Shown here: one piece after another, positions 1 through 13,463 of the stretch
How the letters are laid out: the number at the start of each line of letters is the position of its first letter
Numbering within the stretch: the first letter of the stretch is position 1
NCBI GenBank assembly: GCA_963971305.1
Contig: OZ020304.1
Coordinates: 33,900,502-33,964,501, forward strand
DNA from: Arcuatula senhousia
Lineage: Eukaryota > Mollusca > Bivalvia > Mytilida > Mytilidae
DNA: 64,000 bases
Reading direction: 5' to 3'
Translations under genes and position numbers: made by a program
Notes under the pieces: model-generated
What the model was told of the DNA's origin: nothing
Seen by the model: the letters and a program-made list of their open reading frames with translations, nothing else
Databases searched by the model: none

Positions 1-1172
1 CAGCACCCAGTATGTGGACCCCCCCCTTTCGAAAATTTCTGGATCCGCCCATGCATTTTTGTCCAAAATGACGTCGGCGTGTGACGGTTAAAACTATTTC
101 ACTCTTTACTTGGATAACTGTTCCATACCCAAAAACCGTTTGCGCAGTAAGTCAAGCGCATTTTAAGATGGTTTGTCAATCATAATGAATGTAAGATTTG
201 CTAGCATCACTATTTTCTGATGGTGCTAGAAGTTTTTTTTTGGGGGGGTTACAATTTTTATGTTTGGATTTTTTTGCTTAGATTGAAGAATGATTAGCTA
301 GTGGCACCCAAAAGTGGAAATCTGACACTCCACAGTCATCCGAGATGCTTTAATGTAATCATCCTCTCTGTAAAGTCTATATATAACTTGATAAAACAGT
401 TATTTAATGCCTTTTCATGGAGCAGTCAAACTATTATGCCTTCGGTGCAAGGAGCAACCTCTTATGAGCATCATTTGAATCATAACATTTGAAGATCGAC
501 TTGAACACCCAAAAGTGTAGTGGAAAAAAAACGCACTCAAAACAAAATTATAAGATTCCAAAAACCATGGCCAGCATCGATGATTTCGACCGATGTTGTT
601 TTTATTTAAATCTATAACCAGACATTCCAAAATTATACTGATTGAATAGTTATTGATTGACTTTGGCCTGTTTAATATTGTTTCGACAATTACACAGACA
701 CTAACAAGTAAAGAAAACAACAATAGCGATGAACTAGTAACTGGTAATTGCAATAAGTAAGAACCACAATTCAGGCCGGACGAGCAACACTCGACATATT
801 TCGACCTTATACTTCAGTGAGAGAAAGGTGAACATCTGTTATTATATGTACGGTTATGAGGGGGCGGACCATTTTGAAATCTGGGATTTCGAGACTGGCC
901 AAATTAATGTTCGGAAGTTCGCGAAAAGGTTATGATGGGACAGTTATCACAATATGTCAAATCTTTAAAGGAAGTTAACAAACAATAGTTCGTTTGTTGG
1001 AGTGAAAACTGAAAGGCCATAGAGTCGGTCAGGTCCGATCGCGTCCGAAGAGAAAAACAATATCTACTTTTCGTTATCTCCAAATTCCCATAAAGCAAAT
1101 GTACTTCATATCATATACATCTTTATAGTATTCTGAAACCCTTGTTCTTGTTCAAATAAGACCCCCCCCCCC

Positions 1173-1224
<52 letters not shown>

Positions 1225-3880
1225 ACGAAATAATAAAGATAACACATTTTACAAAATTCTTTTAAGACACTTTTTGAAAAGGAATTCAATTCGTCAACAA
1301 AAAACTAGCTATGGGCGTTATCTTTGAACCCGTACCTGTGCTTATAAAGAGGAAAAAAAAATAACCATAACACCGTAGGAAATTCGTTAGCAGCTTTTGA
1401 AGTAAAAAAGTTGGAATGTAGATTTAATTGCATGGCATTCTTTGATACTTCAGATATTGGTGGTGAATTTATACTTAAAAAATGAGAAAAACGCAAAACG
1501 TCCAGAAGCAATCCTGGTCTCTGTAGTTTTCTGTTTTTGAATAATAAATAATCCGTTGTTTTATAATTTTTGTGAAATGTGCACTTATTTACAAGTCTAA
1601 TAATTATTTTGAATACTGAATGGTGCCAAAAATAGACCAGAAACGAGAAAAACAACAAATTTAATGATTGGTTTTTTTGATTTGTGAGAAACATGCAAAA
1701 ATATTTGAAATGGTCAAGCTTTAAAAAAACCAAGAAGGGCACTCAATACGTGTTTTTTTTTCAATAATTACAGTTGTAATTTTAACGTTATTTCTGGTTA
1801 GAGCTCACCAGGGAAAACAACTATAAAAGACTTAAGGTCAAAGTGTAAAATTCACTACATTTGTTAAAGTACCACACAAAATTTTACGTTATATTGCAAA
1901 AGACAGAACTAGGAAAGCTGTCCGACTTGAAATTACACATAACAGGCTGGACATCCAAGCTCATCGACTGGTTATAACTTCTAAATCGACATAGGGGACC
2001 GTACACATCTTTCATCAAAATAAGACTTCAGATGATAGGCACGCCTAAACTAGCCCCCGTAACAAAAAATAAGGTAAGGATTAATATGTGAAGAGTGCCA
2101 CTCTCCATGCACGTAAAAGACCCCTATGTGGACCGCAATTAGTGCAACACATGTGCTCAATTTTCCTCACTCTTTTCCAGTGGGTTCCTTCTGTCCGATC
2201 CCATTCCAATGTGTCCATTTCCGGTGTCCATGTCCATTTTATGTCCATATAACCTTTAGAGTGTTGCAAGGGCATACAGCACCAATTCATTTTTTGTAGA
2301 AAAGTACTATCTTTAATACATTACCCGCAGCTATTTCGTTGTATGTTATTATAAAACAATCAAATATTTCCTAATTTAAAAACCTGATTAAGTAAATGGT
2401 AATTACTAGTACCAGTATGTACACTGTGAATGTATGTGGGTATTCTCGTTACCTAACTATAAGTAATGGTATTCTATACTAATCTATCAACCTTTAAGAA
2501 GTTTCTGGAGAGAACCTTGAGATTCAAAAATAACCTGGTAATGAGTGAGTAGAACTAAGACACAAACCCGGGTAACCAACATTAAATATATATTCGAAGC
2601 AGGACCAGTTCACTGAGAGTAATTCCCGCGCCGGGTAACCAATGGTAGATAGTAATTATGGGAGAAAAATCTTGGGATAAATGCTTTGATGCAGTAAATA
2701 ATTGGATTTTAAGGATGTTCACTACTATTATTGAAAACAAATAGGTTTCAAGGATGGATACTATAGTAATAGTAAGACTAAGAGGTATAAAATAAGCAAA
2801 AAAATGGCAGGTTTGTGAACTGGTTTTCAAGATAATTGATGTTAAAGTATTGGCAGGAAAAGGATTTTTTTGACTTTTTCATATGTTTAGCATGCAATTA
2901 GCACTATTTAGCTGTAAAAACCCAAACTTTGTTTACCGCTTCTTTATGAGATATTAAAGATAATATAAAAAGAAATTGGAAAAAAATTAACCTTAGTTTA
3001 TAGTAAAAACCAGAGGATTGCGAAAAAATATCAGAAATCTCAAATCCTAAAATCCCTAAAATCCCCAAGTAAATATTTTTAAGGCAATCAAAAATCACCG
3101 GTTAGAACATTTCACCACTATTCTATCCCATAATCTCTTCCCTGCTTGCATAGACACACGAATAAATAAAGTTGAACTTCATTTTTTTTTCATAATTGAA
3201 TAAGACAACAACTATTTCATAATGTTATTAGGAAACACAAAGTTTTAAAAGTAGGATTTTGGCCAAAAAGCAGTATAATAACTTTTCTTTCAAACTACTT
3301 ATTCCACTCCAGTTACGTACTTTCAAATGTGTGTTTTCAATTAAATATGTCTGGAATACCTACATCAAACTTAAACTATTTTTTCTCCACTTATTCTCTT
3401 CAAACTTCAATTTACTGACAATTTTGCCTGTCAAAATTCAACATTTCTGTCGTAATCGAAACTAATTGGAAATTATCTCATCGATTCGCCATTAAAACGA
3501 AATGCTATGACAAGTGTGATTGGCGTGAAATCTGTTTTTCCTCAGAGTTTTCGTCTTAAATGTTTAAGTTGTGCAAGTTGCTTAGATGGTGTTTGATAGG
3601 AAGAAAACAAATTATAAATCATTACATCATATTAACAACACATTGTACATGCATTTGCAACATTTGCAATTTGTCATTATGATGAATAAAAATAACATCA
3701 TCTTTTCTATCCATCTACGTGTAGTTTTCATTCTATGAGCCAAGACACATGAATTTCGAGCTTTAAAGGGACTTCCCATTGAACTTGAAATAGGGCTTAT
3801 TTTTATTTTTCTATTTTTATATTATTTGTTTGTCATAATTTTTTTGGAATAAAACCGCGAAAAAAATATCTTCTTTAAAG
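1..3880. other. Gene-free AT-rich flank
   Basis: I see no supportable gene. Short open frames here, including a 145-codon one on the minus strand near 1.3-1.7 kb, have low-complexity AT-rich composition and no recognisable domain. The first ~60 bases (GGATCCGCCC preceded by a C-run) look like the right end of an interspersed element. A C-run followed by a poly-A run of about 50 bases lies at 1161-1223. Bases 2085-2290 (CACGTAAAAGACCCC and a following T/C-rich part) look like an old repeat. CCGGGTAACCAA occurs twice, near 2567 and 2633. Confidence 0.6.
1161..1223 (+). repeat. C-run plus poly(A) simple sequence
   Basis: A run of C followed by CT and a poly-A tract of roughly 50 bases. It could be the degenerate 3' tail of a retroposed repeat or plain simple sequence. 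No target-site duplication was found by eye. Confidence 0.8.
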
Positions 3881-3884
3881 CCAT

Positions 3885-4170
3885 CCTGACAAAATATTTT
3901 CTTTCATTATTGGCAATATTTTACAAACATGTAGCAGAAGTCCTTTTTCAGAATTTTTTTCTGAACCTCTGCTGCCAAAATATTTTTTTGTGAGAGAAAA
4001 AAAAGCCACCCCCCCCCCCCCTCCTTCAAGTAAGTTGGTCGGTCCCTTAGTATTGGTTTTGAATCATATGGGTTTTTTTCTTCTAGGCCTATTGCAAAAC
4101 ATTGAGCGGAGAACACTGGCCACATTGAAGGTTGCTGACTGTTTTCCACTGTGGATTTTCAACCGCTAAT
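3885..4170 (+). repeat. Dispersed repeat R1, copy 1
   Basis: The segment has a TATTTTTTT / C-run / CTCCTTCAAGT...TTGGTC core, followed by ACATTGAAGG...TTTTCCACTGTG. Diverged copies of the core recur at 18465-18660, 23505-23830 and 27290-27500. The second half recurs at 25835-25990 and 57185-57310. The element class is unknown. Confidence 0.55.
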
Positions 4171-4500
4171 TTGTGTCACATACACTCAACACACAACTCT
4201 ATGTCCTTTTTGTCTCGTTCTCATTCGGTATTTACCATTTTTAAGTGCAGTATGTATGTTTCTCTTCGATCACAAACCTGTTTTGACAATTTTGCTTTCT
4301 TGCCTCTTACCTTTAGATCTATTCATTCTGGCTTCTATGCGATTGTACCGACCCCGTCCCCTTTCCTATGATTACAATATAATTTCTCAAGCATTTATAC
4401 ACGTTTAGACCGCTCTAAATCAATTCCTGGTTCGTCAGACATTTTTCAGACAGGGTGTGAGTGCGCGAAATTTTTATTTTCCGATGTTTGTTTCTTTTTT

Positions 4501-7294
4501 AAGGTCTTTCCCTTTCCAAGGGAAGACCTTATTGTATTTCTTCTGATTATTATTATTTTTTTTCTTCCGCCAAAAATCAACTTGTAGAAGTACGCGACAT
4601 ATCGCAATGATAGTTGGTACACTTTATCGGTCAAGGTTTGTCGTCTCAGAAAAAACACTTGGGTACCGTACCCTTTCGCGTATAAGAATTATCTCCCTTT
4701 TTACTGTAAAGTTTGTTGCTCTATCTCCTCCTAAGCCATAGAAGGTAACAAATTTAATCCTTTTGAAACAGGTAGAGTAACTCATCGTGTTGTCAAACTA
4801 CTATTTTTCATATTGATATCTTCAATAATATAGGAGTTATTCCCCTTTAAACTTTGACTTTTTTAGTATAAAATTATAAAATCAACAAATCTTAAGATAT
4901 TTCAATGAAACTTGGTATACAGGGTCAGTGAACCCTAAGGACCAAAATAAAGTCAAGGTCAAAGGTCAAGGTCATCATTTGTTGATTTGCAAAAAAATAA
5001 CATTTTTTGATTGCGAAATAAGTCCAACAAGGAGAAACATTTTTCAGTACCCATTTTACTTTAAATAGTGTGTTCTTGTTCCCTTTACCCAACACAGAAA
5101 AAATATTTGAAAAAAGTGAAAAAATGTTGTCGCGACATGGATTTTTGTTATTTTTACACCGTATCACTGTATTTGGCCATGGTATGACCTTGAAGGTTTT
5201 TTCAAGGTCAAACCACCTTACCTTAACTATTCCAACCTATTTCAGTCATTAAAAGTCACCAGATGTCAAAAATAAAAAAGTTGACTTTTGCCCCCCCTTT
5301 TTTTTGAAAATTTGGAAATTTGCCATTTTTGACAAAAAAATGTTATTTTTGGATAAATACACCTTATTTGACCATAATGAGATGATATCAACCCTAAAAG
5401 CACAAAAAAAGTCCAATCTGCCCTCTTTTTTAAGGTCTTTCCCTTTCCAAGGGAAGACCTTATTGTATTTCTTCTGATTATTATTATTTTTTTTCTTCCG
5501 CCAAAAATCAACTTGTAGAAGTACGCGACATATCGCAATGATAGTTGGTACACTTTATCGGTCAAGGTTTGTCGTCTCAGAAAAAACACTTGGGTACCGT
5601 ACCCTTTCGCGTATAAGAATTATCTCCCTTTTTACTGTAAAGTTTGTTGCTCTATCTCCTCCTAAGCCATAGAAGGTAACAAATTTAATCCTTTTGAAAC
5701 AGGTAGAGTAACTCATCGTGTTGTCAAACTACTATTTTTCATATTGATATCTTCAATAATATAGGAGTTATTCCCCTTTAAACTTTGACTTTTTTAGTAT
5801 AAAATTATAAAATCAACAAATCTTAAGATATTTCAATGAAACTTGGTATACAGGGTCAGTGAACCCTAAGGACCAAAATAAAGTCAAGGTCAAAGGTCAA
5901 GGTCATCATTTGTTGATTTGCAAAAAAATAACATTTTTTGATTGCGAAATAAGTCCAACAAGGAGAAACATTTTTCAGTACCCATTTTACTTTAAATAGT
6001 GTGTTCTTGTTCCCTTTACCCAACACAGAAAAAATATTTGAAAAAAGTGAAAAAATGTTGTCGCGACATGGATTTTTGTTATTTTTACACCGTATCACTG
6101 TATTTGGCCATGGTATGACCTTGAAGGTTTTTTCAAGGTCAAACCACCTTACCTTAACTATTCCAACCTATTTCAGTCATTAAAAGTCACCAGATGTCAA
6201 AAATAAAAAAGTTGACTTTTGCCCCCCCCTTTTTTTTGAAAATTTGGAAATTTGCCATTTTTGACAAAAAAATGTTATTTTTGGATAAATACACCTTATT
6301 TGACCATAATGAGATGATATCAACCCTAAAAGCACAAAAAAAGTCCAATCTGCCCTCTTTTTTAAGGTCTTTCCCTTTCCAAGGGAAGACCTTATTGTAT
6401 TTCTTCTGATTATTATTATTTTTTTTCTTCCGCCAAAAATCAACTTGTAGAAGTACGCGACATATCGCAATGATAGTTGGTACACTTTATCGGTCAAGGT
6501 TTGTCGTCTCAGAAAAAACACTTGGGTACCGTACCCTTTCGCGTATAAGAATTATCTCCCTTTTTACTGTAAAGTTTGTTGCTCTATCTCCTCCTAAGCC
6601 ATAGAAGGTAACAAATTTAATCCTTTTGAAACAGGTAGAGTAACTCATCGTGTTGTCAAACTACTATTTTTCATATTGATATCTTCAATAATATAGGAGT
6701 TATTCCCCTTTAAACTTTGACTTTTTTAGTATAAAATTATAAAATCAACAAATCTTAAGATATTTCAATGAAACTTGGTATACAGGGTCAGTGAACCCTA
6801 AGGACCAAAATAAAGTCAAGGTCAAAGGTCAAGGTCATCATTTGTTGATTTGCAAAAAAATAACATTTTTTGATTGCGAAATAAGTCCAACAAGGAGAAA
6901 CATTTTTCAGTACCCATTTTACTTTAAATAGTGTGTTCTTGTTCCCTTTACCCAACACAGAAAAAATATTTGAAAAAAGTGAAAAAATGTTGTCGCGACA
7001 TGGATTTTTGTTATTTTTACACCGTATCACTGTATTTGGCCATGGTATGACCTTGAAGGTTTTTTCAAGGTCAAACCACCTTACCTTAACTATTCCAACC
7101 TATTTCAGTCATTAAAAGTCACCAGATGTCAAAAATAAAAAAGTTGACTTTTGCCCCCCCTTTTTTTTGAAAATTTGGAAATTTGCCATTTTTGACAAAA
7201 AAATGTTATTTTTGGATAAATACACCTTATTTGACCATAATGAGATGATATCAACCCTAAAAGCACAAAAAAAGTCCAATCTGCCCTCTTTTTT
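4501..7294 (+). repeat. Satellite block A: three 931-932 bp units
   Basis: Units begin at 4501, 5432 and 6364, each with AAGGTCTTTCCCTTTCC. The three are almost identical, differing for example in the length of one C-run. Each holds TGTCGCGACA, an AGGTCA cluster and a TTGACTTTTGCCCC segment. Compared with blocks B and C, the (TTA)n after the head is short and the TTTCGCC segment is absent. Confidence 0.95.
4956..4974 (+). promoter_or_regulatory. Clustered AGGTCA half-sites (DR1 plus DR0), one per satellite unit
   Basis: Three AGGTCA hexamers stand in direct order with spacers of one and zero bases. The first pair is a textbook DR1. The same cluster recurs in every full unit and in the copy at about 14977-14995. 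About 210 bp downstream each unit also has TGACCTTGA and TCAAGGTCA in everted order (5185-5210 in unit 1). Sequence resemblance to nuclear-receptor sites is seen directly; any binding is inference. Confidence 0.3.
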
Positions 7295-7345
7295 AAGGTC
7301 TTTCCCTTTCCAAGGGAAGACCTTATTGTATTTCTTCTGATTATT
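7295..7345 (+). repeat. Partial satellite head (51 bp)
   Basis: A copy of only the first 51 bp of a unit, directly followed by another full head at 7346. It marks the junction between block A and block B. A similar 57-bp partial head lies at 8293-8349, at the B/C junction. Confidence 0.9.
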
Positions 7346-8292
7346 AAGGTCTTTCCCTTTCCAAGGGAAGACCTTATTGTATTTCTTCTGATTATTATTA
7401 TTATTATTATTTTCTTTCTTCCGCCGTTTCGCCAAATTTCAACTATGAGAAGTACGCGACATGCCGCAATGATACTTAGTATACTTTATCGGTCAATGTT
7501 TGTCGTTTCAGAAAAAACACTTGGGTACCGTACCCTTTCGCGTATAAGAGTTATGCCCCTTTAAGCTGTAAAGTTTGTTTATTCTTCTCCTCTTAACCCA
7601 TTAAAGTTATCAAGTTCAATCCTTTTGAAATAGGAAGAGTAACTCTTGAAGTTGTGCCAATGATATTTTTTATATTGATATATTGACCAATTAAGGAGTT
7701 ATTCCCCTTTAAACTTTGACTTTTTTAGTATAAAATTCTAAAATCAACAAATCTTAAGATATTTCAATGAAACTTGGTATACAGGATCAGTGACCCCTAA
7801 GGACCAAAATAAGGTCAAGGTCAAAGGTCAAGGTCATCATTTGTTGATTTGCAAAAAATTGATATTTTTTGATTGCGAAATAAGTCCAACAAGGAGAAAC
7901 ATTTTTCAGTACCCATTTTACTTTAAATAGTGTGTTTATGTTCCTTCTACCCAACAAAGAAAAAAAATTTGAAAAAAGTGAAAAAATGTTGTCGCGACAT
8001 GGATTTTTGTGATTTTTACACCGTATCACTGTATTTAGCCATGGTATGACCTTGAAGGTTTTTTCAAGGTCAAACTACCTTACCTTTACTATTCCAACCT
8101 ATTTCAGTCATTAAAAGTCACCAGATGTCAAAAATAAAAAAGTTGACATGCCACGCCCCCTTTTTTGAAAATTTGGAAATTTGCCATTTTTGACAAAAAA
8201 ATGTTATTTTTGGATAAATACACCTTATTTGACCATAATTAGATGATATCAACCCTAAAAGCACAGAAAAAGTCCAATCTGCCCTCTTTTTT
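7346..8292 (+). repeat. Satellite block B: one 947 bp unit
   Basis: Same order as block A, but with a longer (TTA)n, an extra TTTCGCCAAATTTC segment and many base differences. It is nearly identical to the separated unit at about 14565-15453, so block B is a distinct subfamily. Confidence 0.92.
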
Positions 8293-8349
8293 AAGGTCTT
8301 TCCCTTTCCAAGGGAAGACCTTATTGTATTTCTTCTGATTATTATTATT
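8293..8349 (+). repeat. Partial satellite head (57 bp)
   Basis: The first 57 bp of a unit, immediately followed by a full head at 8350. It marks the switch from block B to block C. Confidence 0.9.
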
Positions 8350-11300
8350 AAGGTCTTTCCCTTTCCAAGGGAAGACCTTATTGTATTTCTTCTGATTATT
8401 ATTATTATTATTTTCTTTCTTCCGCCGTTTCGCCAAATTTCAACTTTGAGAAGTACGCGACATGTCGCAAAGATACTTGGTATACTTTATCGGTCTATGT
8501 TTGTCGTTTCAGAAAAAACACTTGGGTACCGTACCATTTTACGTATAAGAGTTATGCCCCTTTTAGCTATAAAGTTTGTGGAATCTTCTCCTCCTAAACC
8601 ATAATAGGTACCAACTTTATTCCTTTTGCATTCAGAAGAGTAACTCTTGAACTTGTGCAGGGTCAATTTTCATATTGGTATATTTACCAATACAGGAGTT
8701 ATTCCCCTTTAAACTTTGACTTTTTTAGTATTAAAATACTAAAATCAACATTTCTTAAGATATTTCAATGAAACTTAGTATACCAGGTCAGTGACCCCTA
8801 AGGACCAAAATGAGGTCAAGGTCAAAGGTCAAGGTCATCATTTGTAAATTTTCAAAAAATGAGCCTTTTTTCATTGCGAAATAGCTCAAATAAAATGTAA
8901 CCCTTTTGGAATTTTTTTTTCCATTATATGATGTGATTATGTCTTCTTAATTGAACCCAAAAAAATTTTTGGAAAAATATGAAAAAATGGTGTCGCGACA
9001 TAGATTTTAGTGAAAATTAGACCGTATCACTATACTTAGCCATTATATGACCTTGAAACATTTTTCAAGGTCAAATCAACTTACTTTTACTATTCCAACC
9101 TGTTTCAATGATTAAAACTATTCCAAAGTCAGAAATAAGGAAGTTGACATGCCACGCCCCCTTTTTTGGAAAATTTGGAAATTTGCCATTTTTGACCAAA
9201 AAATGTTATTTTTGGGTAAATACACCTTATTTGACCATAATTAGATGATATCAACCATAAAAACCCAGAAAAAGTCCCATCTGCCCTCTTTTTTAAGGTC
9301 TTTCCCTTTCCAAGGGAAGACCTTATTGTATTTCTTCTGATTATTATTATTATTATTTTCTTTCTTCCGCCGTTTCGCCAAATTTCAACTTTGAGAAGTA
9401 CGCGACATGTCGCAAAGATACTTGGTATACTTTATCGGTCTATGTTTGTCGTTTCAGAAAAAACACTTGGGTACCGTACCATTTTACGTATAAGAGTTAT
9501 GCCCCTTTTAGCTATAAAGTTTGTGGAATCTTCTCCTCCTAAACCATAATAGGTACCAACTTTATTCCTTTTGCATTCAGAAGAGTAACTCTTGAACTTG
9601 TGCAGGGTCAATTTTCATATTGGTATATTTACCAATACAGGAGTTATTCCCCTTTAAACTTTGACTTTTTTAGTATTAAAATACTAAAATCAACATTTCT
9701 TAAGATATTTCAATGAAACTTAGTATACCAGGTCAGTGACCCCTAAGGACCAAAATGAGGTCAAGGTCAAAGGTCAAGGTCATCATTTGTAAATTTTCAA
9801 AAAATGAGCCTTTTTTCATTGCGAAATAGCTCAAATAAAATGTAACCCTTTTGGAATTTTTTTTTCCATTATATGATGTGATTATGTCTTCTTAATTGAA
9901 CCCAAAAAAAATTTTGGAAAAATATGAAAAAATGGTGTCGCGACATAGATTTTAGTGAAAATTAGACCGTATCACTATACTTAGCCATTATATGACCTTG
10001 AAACATTTTTCAAGGTCAAATCAACTTACTTTTACTATTCCAACCTGTTTCAATGATTAAAACTATTCCAAAGTCAGAAATAAGGAAGTTGACATGCCAC
10101 GCCCCCTTTTTTGGAAAATTTGGAAATTTGCCATTTTTGACCAAAAAATGTTATTTTTGGGTAAATACACCTTATTTGACCATAATTAGATGATATCAAC
10201 CATAAAAACCCAGAAAAAGTCCCATCTGCCCTCTTTTTTAAGGTCTTTCCCTTTCCAAGGGAAGACCTTATTGTATTTCTTCTGATTATTATTATTATTA
10301 TTTTCTTTCTTCCGCCGTTTCGCCAAATTTCAACTTTGAGAAGTACGCGACATGTCGCAAAGATACTTGGTATACTTTATCGGTCTATGTTTGTCGTTTC
10401 AGAAAAAACACTTGGGTACCGTACCATTTTACGTATAAGAGTTATGCCCCTTTTAGCTATAAAGTTTGTGGAATCTTCTCCTCCTAAACCATAATAGGTA
10501 CCAACTTTATTCCTTTTGCATTCAGAAGAGTAACTCTTGAACTTGTGCAGGGTCAATTTTCATATTGGTATATTTACCAATACAGGAGTTATTCCCCTTT
10601 AAACTTTGACTTTTTTAGTATTAAAATACTAAAATCAACATTTCTTAAGATATTTCAATGAAACTTAGTATACCAGGTCAGTGACCCCTAAGGACCAAAA
10701 TGAGGTCAAGGTCAAAGGTCAAGGTCATCATTTGTAAATTTTCAAAAAATGAGCCTTTTTTCATTGCGAAATAGCTCAAATAAAATGTAACCCTTTTGGA
10801 ATTTTTTTTTCCATTATATGATGTGATTATGTCTTCTTAATTGAACCCAAAAAAAATTTTGGAAAAATATGAAAAAATGGTGTCGCGACATAGATTTTAG
10901 TGAAAATTAGACCGTATCACTATACTTAGCCATTATATGACCTTGAAACATTTTTCAAGGTCAAATCAACTTACTTTTACTATTCCAACCTGTTTCAATG
11001 ATTAAAACTATTCCAAAGTCAGAAATAAGGAAGTTGACATGCCACGCCCCCTTTTTTGGAAAATTTGGAAATTTGCCATTTTTGACCAAAAAATGTTATT
11101 TTTGGGTAAATACACCTTATTTGACCATAATTAGATGATATCAACCATAAAAACCCAGAAAAAGTCCCATCTGCCCTCTTTTTTAAGGTCTTTCCCTTTC
11201 CAAGGGAAGACCTTATTGTATTTCTTCTGATTATTATTATTATTATTTTCTTTCTTCCGCCGTTTCGCCAAATTTCAACTTTGAGAAGTACGCGACATGT

Positions 11301-13463
11301 CGCAAAGATACTTGGTATACTTTATCGGTCTATGTTTGTCGTTTCAGAAAAAACACTTGGGTACCGTACCATTTTACGTATAAGAGTTATGCCCCTTTTA
11401 GCTATAAAGTTTGTGGAATCTTCTCCTCCTAAACCATAATAGGTACCAACTTTATTCCTTTTGCATTCAGAAGAGTAACTCTTGAACTTGTGCAGGGTCA
11501 ATTTTCATATTGGTATATTTACCAATACAGGAGTTATTCCCCTTTAAACTTTGACTTTTTTAGTATTAAAATACTAAAATCAACATTTCTTAAGATATTT
11601 CAATGAAACTTAGTATACCAGGTCAGTGACCCCTAAGGACCAAAATGAGGTCAAGGTCAAAGGTCAAGGTCATCATTTGTAAATTTTCAAAAAATGAGCC
11701 TTTTTTCATTGCGAAATAGCTCAAATAAAATGTAACCCTTTTGGAATTTTTTTTTCCATTATATGATGTGATTATGTCTTCTTAATTGAACCCAAAAAAA
11801 AATTTGGAAAAATATGAAAAAATGGTGTCGCGACATAGATTTTAGTGAAAATTAGACCGTATCACTATACTTAGCCATTATATGACCTTGAAACATTTTT
11901 CAAGGTCAAATCAACTTACTTTTACTATTCCAACCTGTTTCAATGATTAAAACTATTCCAAAGTCAGAAATAAGGAAGTTGACATGCCACGCCCCCTTTT
12001 TTGGAAAATTTGGAAATTTGCCATTTTTGACCAAAAAATGTTATTTTTGGGTAAATACACCTTATTTGACCATAATTAGATGATATCAACCATAAAAACC
12101 CAGAAAAAGTCCCATCTGCCCTCTTTTTTAAGGTCTTTCCCTTTCCAAGGGAAGACCTTATTGTATTTCTTCTGATTATTATTATTATTATTTTCTTTCT
12201 TCCGCCGTTTCGCCAAATTTCAACTTTGAGAAGTACGCGACATGTCGCAAAGATACTTGGTATACTTTATCGGTCTATGTTTGTCGTTTCAGAAAAAACA
12301 CTTGGGTACCGTACCATTTTACGTATAAGAGTTATGCCCCTTTTAGCTATAAAGTTTGTGGAATCTTCTCCTCCTAAACCATAATAGGTACCAACTTTAT
12401 TCCTTTTGCATTCAGAAGAGTAACTCTTGAACTTGTGCAGGGTCAATTTTCATATTGGTATATTTACCAATACAGGAGTTATTCCCCTTTAAACTTTGAC
12501 TTTTTTAGTATTAAAATACTAAAATCAACATTTCTTAAGATATTTCAATGAAACTTAGTATACCAGGTCAGTGACCCCTAAGGACCAAAATGAGGTCAAG
12601 GTCAAAGGTCAAGGTCATCATTTGTAAATTTTCAAAAAATGAGCCTTTTTTCATTGCGAAATAGCTCAAATAAAATGTAACCCTTTTGGAATTTTTTTTT
12701 CCATTATATGATGTGATTATGTCTTCTTAATTGAACCCAAAAAAAATTTTGGAAAAATATGAAAAAATGGTGTCGCGACATAGATTTTAGTGAAAATTAG
12801 ACCGTATCACTATACTTAGCCATTATATGACCTTGAAACATTTTTCAAGGTCAAATCAACTTACTTTTACTATTCCAACCTGTTTCAATGATTAAAACTA
12901 TTCCAAAGTCAGAAATAAGGAAGTTGACATGCCACGCCCCCTTTTTTGGAAAATTTGGAAATTTGCCATTTTTGACCAAAAAATGTTATTTTTGGGTAAA
13001 TACACCTTATTTGACCATAATTAGATGATATCAACCATAAAAACCCAGAAAAAGTCCCATCTGCCCTCTTTTTTAAGGTCTTTCCCTTTCCAAGGGAAGA
13101 CCTTATTGTATTTCTTCTGATTATTATTATTATTATTTTCTTTCTTCCGCCGTTTCGCCAAATTTCAACTTTGAGAAGTACGCGACATGTCGCAAAGATA
13201 CTTGGTATACTTTATCGGTCTATGTTTGTCGTTTCAGAAAAAACACTTGGGTACCGTACCATTTTACGTATAAGAGTTATGCCCCTTTTAGCTATAAAGT
13301 TTGTGGAATCTTCTCCTCCTAAACCATAATAGGTACCAACTTTATTCCTTTTGCATTCAGAAGAGTAACTCTTGAACTTGTGCAGGGTCAATTTTTATAT
13401 TGGTATATTTACCAATACAGGAGTTATTCCCCTTTAAACTTTGACTTTTTTAGTATTAAAATA
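8350..13463 (+). repeat. Satellite block C: five 945 bp units plus a 389 bp partial
   Basis: Units begin at 8350, 9295, 10240, 11185 and 12130, all 945 bp long. They are almost identical apart from one or two bases in an A-run/ATTTTGG segment. The sixth copy (13075-13463) stops after AGTATTAAAATA, where a different sequence starts with CCCGGTTCCC. Near-identity of the copies implies recent amplification or homogenisation; an assembly artefact is also possible. Confidence 0.95.

Noticed and set aside
1305..1742. 145-codon minus-strand frame
   Set aside because: AT-rich, with Phe/Leu/Lys/Asn-heavy composition, no domain, no supporting splice context and no repeat of it elsewhere; probably chance.
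4925..7435. Recurring 60-113-codon frames (80-, 60- and 107-residue products repeated several times)
   Set aside because: They recur only because the 0.93 kb satellite unit repeats. They overlap on both strands, are Lys/Phe/Asn-rich, and block C lacks them altogether, so they are not genes.
4501..13463. CRISPR array or bacterial repeat system
   Set aside because: Repeats are about 0.94 kb with no short spacers, and the window is clearly eukaryotic (spliced UVRAG gene).
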